Origin: an uncultured Bacteroidales bacterium
GTDB taxonomy: Bacteria > Bacteroidota > Bacteroidia > Bacteroidales > FEN-979
Direction: 5' to 3'
Length of the DNA: 26,778 nt
Assembly (NCBI GenBank): GCA_903928285.1
Contig: CAIYQH010000314.1
Coordinates: 1 to 26,778, forward strand
Part shown: positions 23,797 to 26,778 of the stretch, one piece after another
Layout of the letters: each line of letters opens with the position of its first letter
Numbering within the stretch: the stretch's first letter is position 1
Position numbers and translations under genes: made by a program
Notes under the pieces: model-generated
What the model was told of the DNA's origin: nothing
The model's database searches: none
What the model saw: the letters and a program-made list of their open reading frames with translations, nothing else

Positions 23797-26778
23797 ATGA
23801 AAATATCCGGTTTTATTAAATCATTCCCCATATTATCTGCTTTCCTGGTATCCACTGTTGCACTCGGACTTTTTTATTCCTACACCGGAATTGGCGGCCA
23901 GCCTGGTTTATCTGCCGGAAACAACACAGCGGGGAAATATGATTCGATACCCGGAAAATCCAGAGGATCGCAGGATTCACTCTACAATGCCCTGATCGTT
24001 TCGGCTGACAAGGCCATGAGCGAAAAAAACTATGCAAAAAGCCAGTCGGACCTGGAAAAGGCGCTGCTGATCAAACCGGGGGTTCAAACTGCAAAAGATA
24101 AACTTGCCAAAGTCAAAGCATTGCAGGCCGGCATGAAACAGCAGGATGAGTCGGTTCAGAAGGCAATAGCCTCCGGCGACGCCTATTTCAAGGCAAAGGA
24201 TTACCTGAATGCGAAATCAGCTTACCAACAGGCGGTAAGCCTGAACCCCGGCGATGCCGCTGCGAAGGAAAAACTACAGAAGGCGCTTGAACTGCTGCGT
24301 TCCCAGAAAGCGCAGAACACCCTTTTTGATGTGGCTGTGGCCGGCGCCGATAAGCTGTTCCAGGCAGGCGAGTATGCCAGGGCACAGCAGGAATATGAAA
24401 ATGCAAGCAAACTGCTGCCCGGCGATCCGTATCCGAAAAACAAAATCAATGAGATCATCAAGATCCAGGTGGATAAGCAGGTTAAGGAGGAGGAATATGC
24501 CAAAGCCATCGGCTCTGCCGATAAGTTCAACCTGATAAAAAATTACCAGTCGGCCCTGCTCGACTACAAAAAGGCCAGCGGTATCAAACCTGATGAAAAA
24601 TACCCGCAGGATAAGATTAAGGAACTGACCGACTTCCTGGTGGCCCGAAAGGCAGTCGACGAGGCCTACCAGAAGGCGATTACCCTGGCCGACCAGAACT
24701 TCACCGATATAAAATATGCCGACGCCATTAAAAGTTATAACGATGCGCTGGCGATCAAACCCGACCAGACCTATCCGAAGGTGAAGATTAAGGAAATCGA
24801 GGGGATCCTGGCCCGGATCCAGGCAGCACAGGCCGATTACGACAAATATATTGCACTGGCCGACAGCTTCTATATCGATAAAAAGTACCTGAAGGCGCGT
24901 GAGAATTACCTGATGGCTACTTCGGCCAAACCCACGGAAAGTTACCCGAAAGAGATGCTTTCCAAGGCAGAAAAGATGCTGACAGGGCAGGAGGATGCTA
25001 TGGCCAGGGCGGCCGAAGAACAATATAGCAAAACCATCGCCGAAGCCGACAAACTGCTTGGCGATCTCTCATACGAACCTGCCCGGGCTGCCTATTCAAA
25101 GGGTTCGAATCTGAAACCCGGCGAGAAATATCCGAAAGACAAGATCGCGGAGATCGACAATATACTGGCAGGTGCGCTAAAGGATAAGGAAGAGCAGTAC
25201 AAACTGGCGATTGCCACGGGCGACAAAGCCTATGCCAACAAGGTGTATGAAACAGCCAGGATGGAGTTTCAGAAAGCGTTGACGGTAAAGCCAAACGAGA
25301 GCTACCCGAAAACCAAAATCGGCGAACTTGACAAGCTGATCGCCGCCGAGTCCAAACAAAAGGCTTTCGATGCAAAGTATGCCAACACCATCGGCAATGG
25401 CGACAGTTTGCTGATGCTCAGGATGTACCTTCCGGCCAAAACTGAATTCCAGAATGCGCTGAAGATGAAGCCGAGTGAGGTCTATCCAAAAAGCAGGATC
25501 GCCGAGATCGACCTGGCCCTTGCCGACCTCGACAAACAAAAGGCGCTTGACAGCCAGTATGGCGCCTCCATAGCGGCGGCCGACAAACTACTGGCCGGGA
25601 AATCCTACCTGCCTGCCAGGAATGAATATATCCACGCCAAAAACCTGAAACCGCTGGAATCCTATCCGAAAGACAAACTTTCAGAAATAGAAAAGATCCT
25701 GGCCGATCTGGTTGCCGTCAAGGCCGTTGATGATCATTACCGCGAACTGCTTGCAGGAGCTGACAAACTGCTGGCGGCGAAAAGCTATGACGAGGCGAAG
25801 ACGGGCTATCAGAACGCCCTTGGCGTCAAACCTGCCGAGCAATACCCGAAGGATAAACTGGCCGAAATTGAAAAGGCCCAGGCCGACCTGACTGCCAGTA
25901 AAACGGTCGAGGAAAACTACAAGGCTGCCATTGGTAAAGCCGACCAGGACTTTGCCGCGAAAAACTGGGATCTTTCAAAAACGGAGTATCTGAATGCTTC
26001 GGCCATGAAACCATCGGAACAATACCCGAAGACCAAAATCGCCGAAATCGGGACGTTGCTGGATGCCGCCGCAAAGGAAAAGGCCATCGGGGAGCAGTAT
26101 GCCGCAACCATTGCCAGGGCCGACCAGCTGCTTGCAGATAAGAATTACGAAACTGCGCTGACGGAATACCAGTCGGCACAGAAACTTAAACCAGCCGAGG
26201 AATACCCGAAGGGGAAAATCGGCGAGATCGCCACCATCCTGGCCGGGCTGGAAAAACTCAAATCGCTCGAAGCCCAGTATAACGGGCTGATTACGAAGGC
26301 CGACAAACAACTCGCCGAAAAATCTTATGTTGCAGCCAGAACCGATTATCTCAGTGCATCCACACTGAAACCGCAGGAGTCGTACCCCAAGGAGAAGATC
26401 GGGACCATCGACAAGATCCTCGAAGATATGGCTGCCGCAAAGGCGCTGGATGACAAGTATGCCGGCATCATTGCCAGTGCCGATAAACTGCTGGCCGCCA
26501 AAAGCTATGAACAGTCGAGGGGAGCCTACCAGGAGGCGCTGACAGTGAAATCTGGAGAGACCTACCCTGTAGAGAAAATTAGCGCTATTGATAAGTTACT
26601 GGCCGATAAAGCCGCGGCAAAGTCGCTCGATGAAAACTACAAAACCGCAGTTGCCAACGGTGACAAATTCCTCGGGGAGAAGAACTATGAGGTTGCCCGG
26701 GTTGAATACGTTAAGGCTACGGGATTGAAACCCGGCGAGAAATACCCGGTGGCGAAGACCGCCGAGATCGACGTGATC
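23797..26778 (+). CDS. Very large TPR-like tandem-repeat protein (3' end outside window)
   Basis: 994 codons stay open to the window edge without a stop. An N-terminal hydrophobic segment (about residues 11-27) could be a signal peptide or anchor. The rest is built from at least 16 repeats of the type Y..AIA.ADKLLA.K.Y..A, then Y..AL.LKP.E.YPK.KI.EI and a lysine/alanine-rich helix. The conserved Ala/Tyr/Pro positions are TPR-like, but each unit carries an extra helix. Unit length grows from 56-57 residues near the N-terminus to exactly 60 in the last eight intervals (180 bp at DNA level). The protein probably forms a long helical rod or superhelix for protein contacts, at the cell envelope if the N-terminus is an export signal. 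The specific function is unknown. It follows the LolD-like gene by 77 bases. Confidence 0.85.
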   Translation, partial: MKISGFIKSFPILSAFLVSTVALGLFYSYTGIGGQPGLSAGNNTAGKYDSIPGKSRGSQDSLYNALIVSADKAMSEKNYAKSQSDLEKALLIKPGVQTAKDKLAKVKALQAGMKQQDESVQKAIASGDAYFKAKDYLNAKSAYQQAVSLNPGDAAAKEKLQKALELLRSQKAQNTLFDVAVAGADKLFQAGEYARAQQEYENASKLLPGDPYPKNKINEIIKIQVDKQVKEEEYAKAIGSADKFNLIKNYQSALLDYKKASGIKPDEKYPQDKIKELTDFLVARKAVDEAYQKAITLADQNFTDIKYADAIKSYNDALAIKPDQTYPKVKIKEIEGILARIQAAQADYDKYIALADSFYIDKKYLKARENYLMATSAKPTESYPKEMLSKAEKMLTGQEDAMARAAEEQYSKTIAEADKLLGDLSYEPARAAYSKGSNLKPGEKYPKDKIAEIDNILAGALKDKEEQYKLAIATGDKAYANKVYETARMEFQKALTVKPNESYPKTKIGELDKLIAAESKQKAFDAKYANTIGNGDSLLMLRMYLPAKTEFQNALKMKPSEVYPKSRIAEIDLALADLDKQKALDSQYGASIAAADKLLAGKSYLPARNEYIHAKNLKPLESYPKDKLSEIEKILADLVAVKAVDDHYRELLAGADKLLAAKSYDEAKTGYQNALGVKPAEQYPKDKLAEIEKAQADLTASKTVEENYKAAIGKADQDFAAKNWDLSKTEYLNASAMKPSEQYPKTKIAEIGTLLDAAAKEKAIGEQYAATIARADQLLADKNYETALTEYQSAQKLKPAEEYPKGKIGEIATILAGLEKLKSLEAQYNGLITKADKQLAEKSYVAARTDYLSASTLKPQESYPKEKIGTIDKILEDMAAAKALDDKYAGIIASADKLLAAKSYEQSRGAYQEALTVKSGETYPVEKISAIDKLLADKAAAKSLDENYKTAVANGDKFLGEKNYEVARVEYVKATGLKPGEKYPVAKTAEIDVI
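25297..26778 (+). repeat. 180-bp in-frame tandem repeat inside the TPR-like gene
   Basis: The codon before each .YPK motif falls at 25297, 25477, 25657, 25837, 26017, 26197, 26377, 26557 and 26737: eight intervals of exactly 180 bases. Earlier landmarks at 24427, 24595, 24766, 24937 and 25123 give intervals of 168, 171, 171, 186 and 174. The copies are diverged at base level, but length is fixed in the later block, indicating successive duplication or conversion. Confidence 0.9.

Noticed and set aside
24274..25023. 249-codon frame on the minus strand inside the TPR-like gene, with apparent repeats
   Set aside because: The repeats are the complement of the in-frame protein repeats; no start context or independent family.
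25297..26778. Possible CRISPR or satellite array
   Set aside because: The 180-bp period is in frame and encodes a conserved protein repeat without spacers.

Overview
The window comes from a Bacteroidota chromosome of moderate GC, probably a Bacteroidales-like environmental or gut lineage. The evidence is two secreted proteins with type IX secretion (T9SS) type A C-terminal domains, a TonB-dependent receptor with STN and carboxypeptidase-like N-terminal domains, a DUF4249 lipoprotein, a BACON domain, a DUF2851 protein, and several promoters of the Bacteroidota form TTTG-N19-21-TAnnTTTG. I see no phage, integrase, transposase, tRNA, rRNA or CRISPR array.

Layout, left to right. 1-74 is the tail of an unidentified + strand gene. 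234-2054 (-) is a T9SS-exported adhesin/Omp28-like protein with a CxxC site. 2055-3202 is a long divergent intergenic region with two palindromic elements and three different tandem arrays (54, 22 and 11 bp units). 3203-9495 (+) is a tight four-gene operon: an unknown secreted protein, a TonB-dependent receptor, a DUF4249 lipoprotein, and a secreted protein with an MG2-like part and a TonB-plug-like part but no barrel. 9485-10563 (-) holds a SanA/YdcF-type DUF218 protein and a DUF1801 protein. 10798-13134 (-) is a 14-unit YCF48 protein with BACON and T9SS domains, behind a near-consensus promoter.

13377-15840 (-) is a conserved housekeeping block: a small coiled-coil protein, ZapA, a strong candidate 6S RNA in the zapA-rny gap, and ribonuclease Y with a clear terminator. 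15968-18139 (+) carries DUF2851 and a ComEA-like helix-hairpin-helix protein, separated by an 18 x 8-bp tandem repeat that runs to 4 bases before the second start codon. 18095-18757 (-) is a rhomboid protease overlapping that gene tail to tail. 18867-21723 (+) is an S41 C-terminal processing protease followed by an overlapping family 2 glycosyltransferase. 21704-22894 (-) is sucC without an adjacent sucD. 23066-23719 (+) is a LolD-type ATPase. 23797 to the window end (+) is a very large TPR-like repeat protein whose later repeats fall on an exact 180-bp period.

The most coherent unit that lacks an obvious description is the four-gene outer-membrane uptake-like operon, with its repeat-laden upstream region. 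The best non-coding find is the 6S RNA candidate. The most unusual DNA structures are the 8-bp repeat that replaces an entire leader region and the homogenised 180-bp repeats in the terminal gene. All functions are inferred from sequence read by eye; no database search was run.
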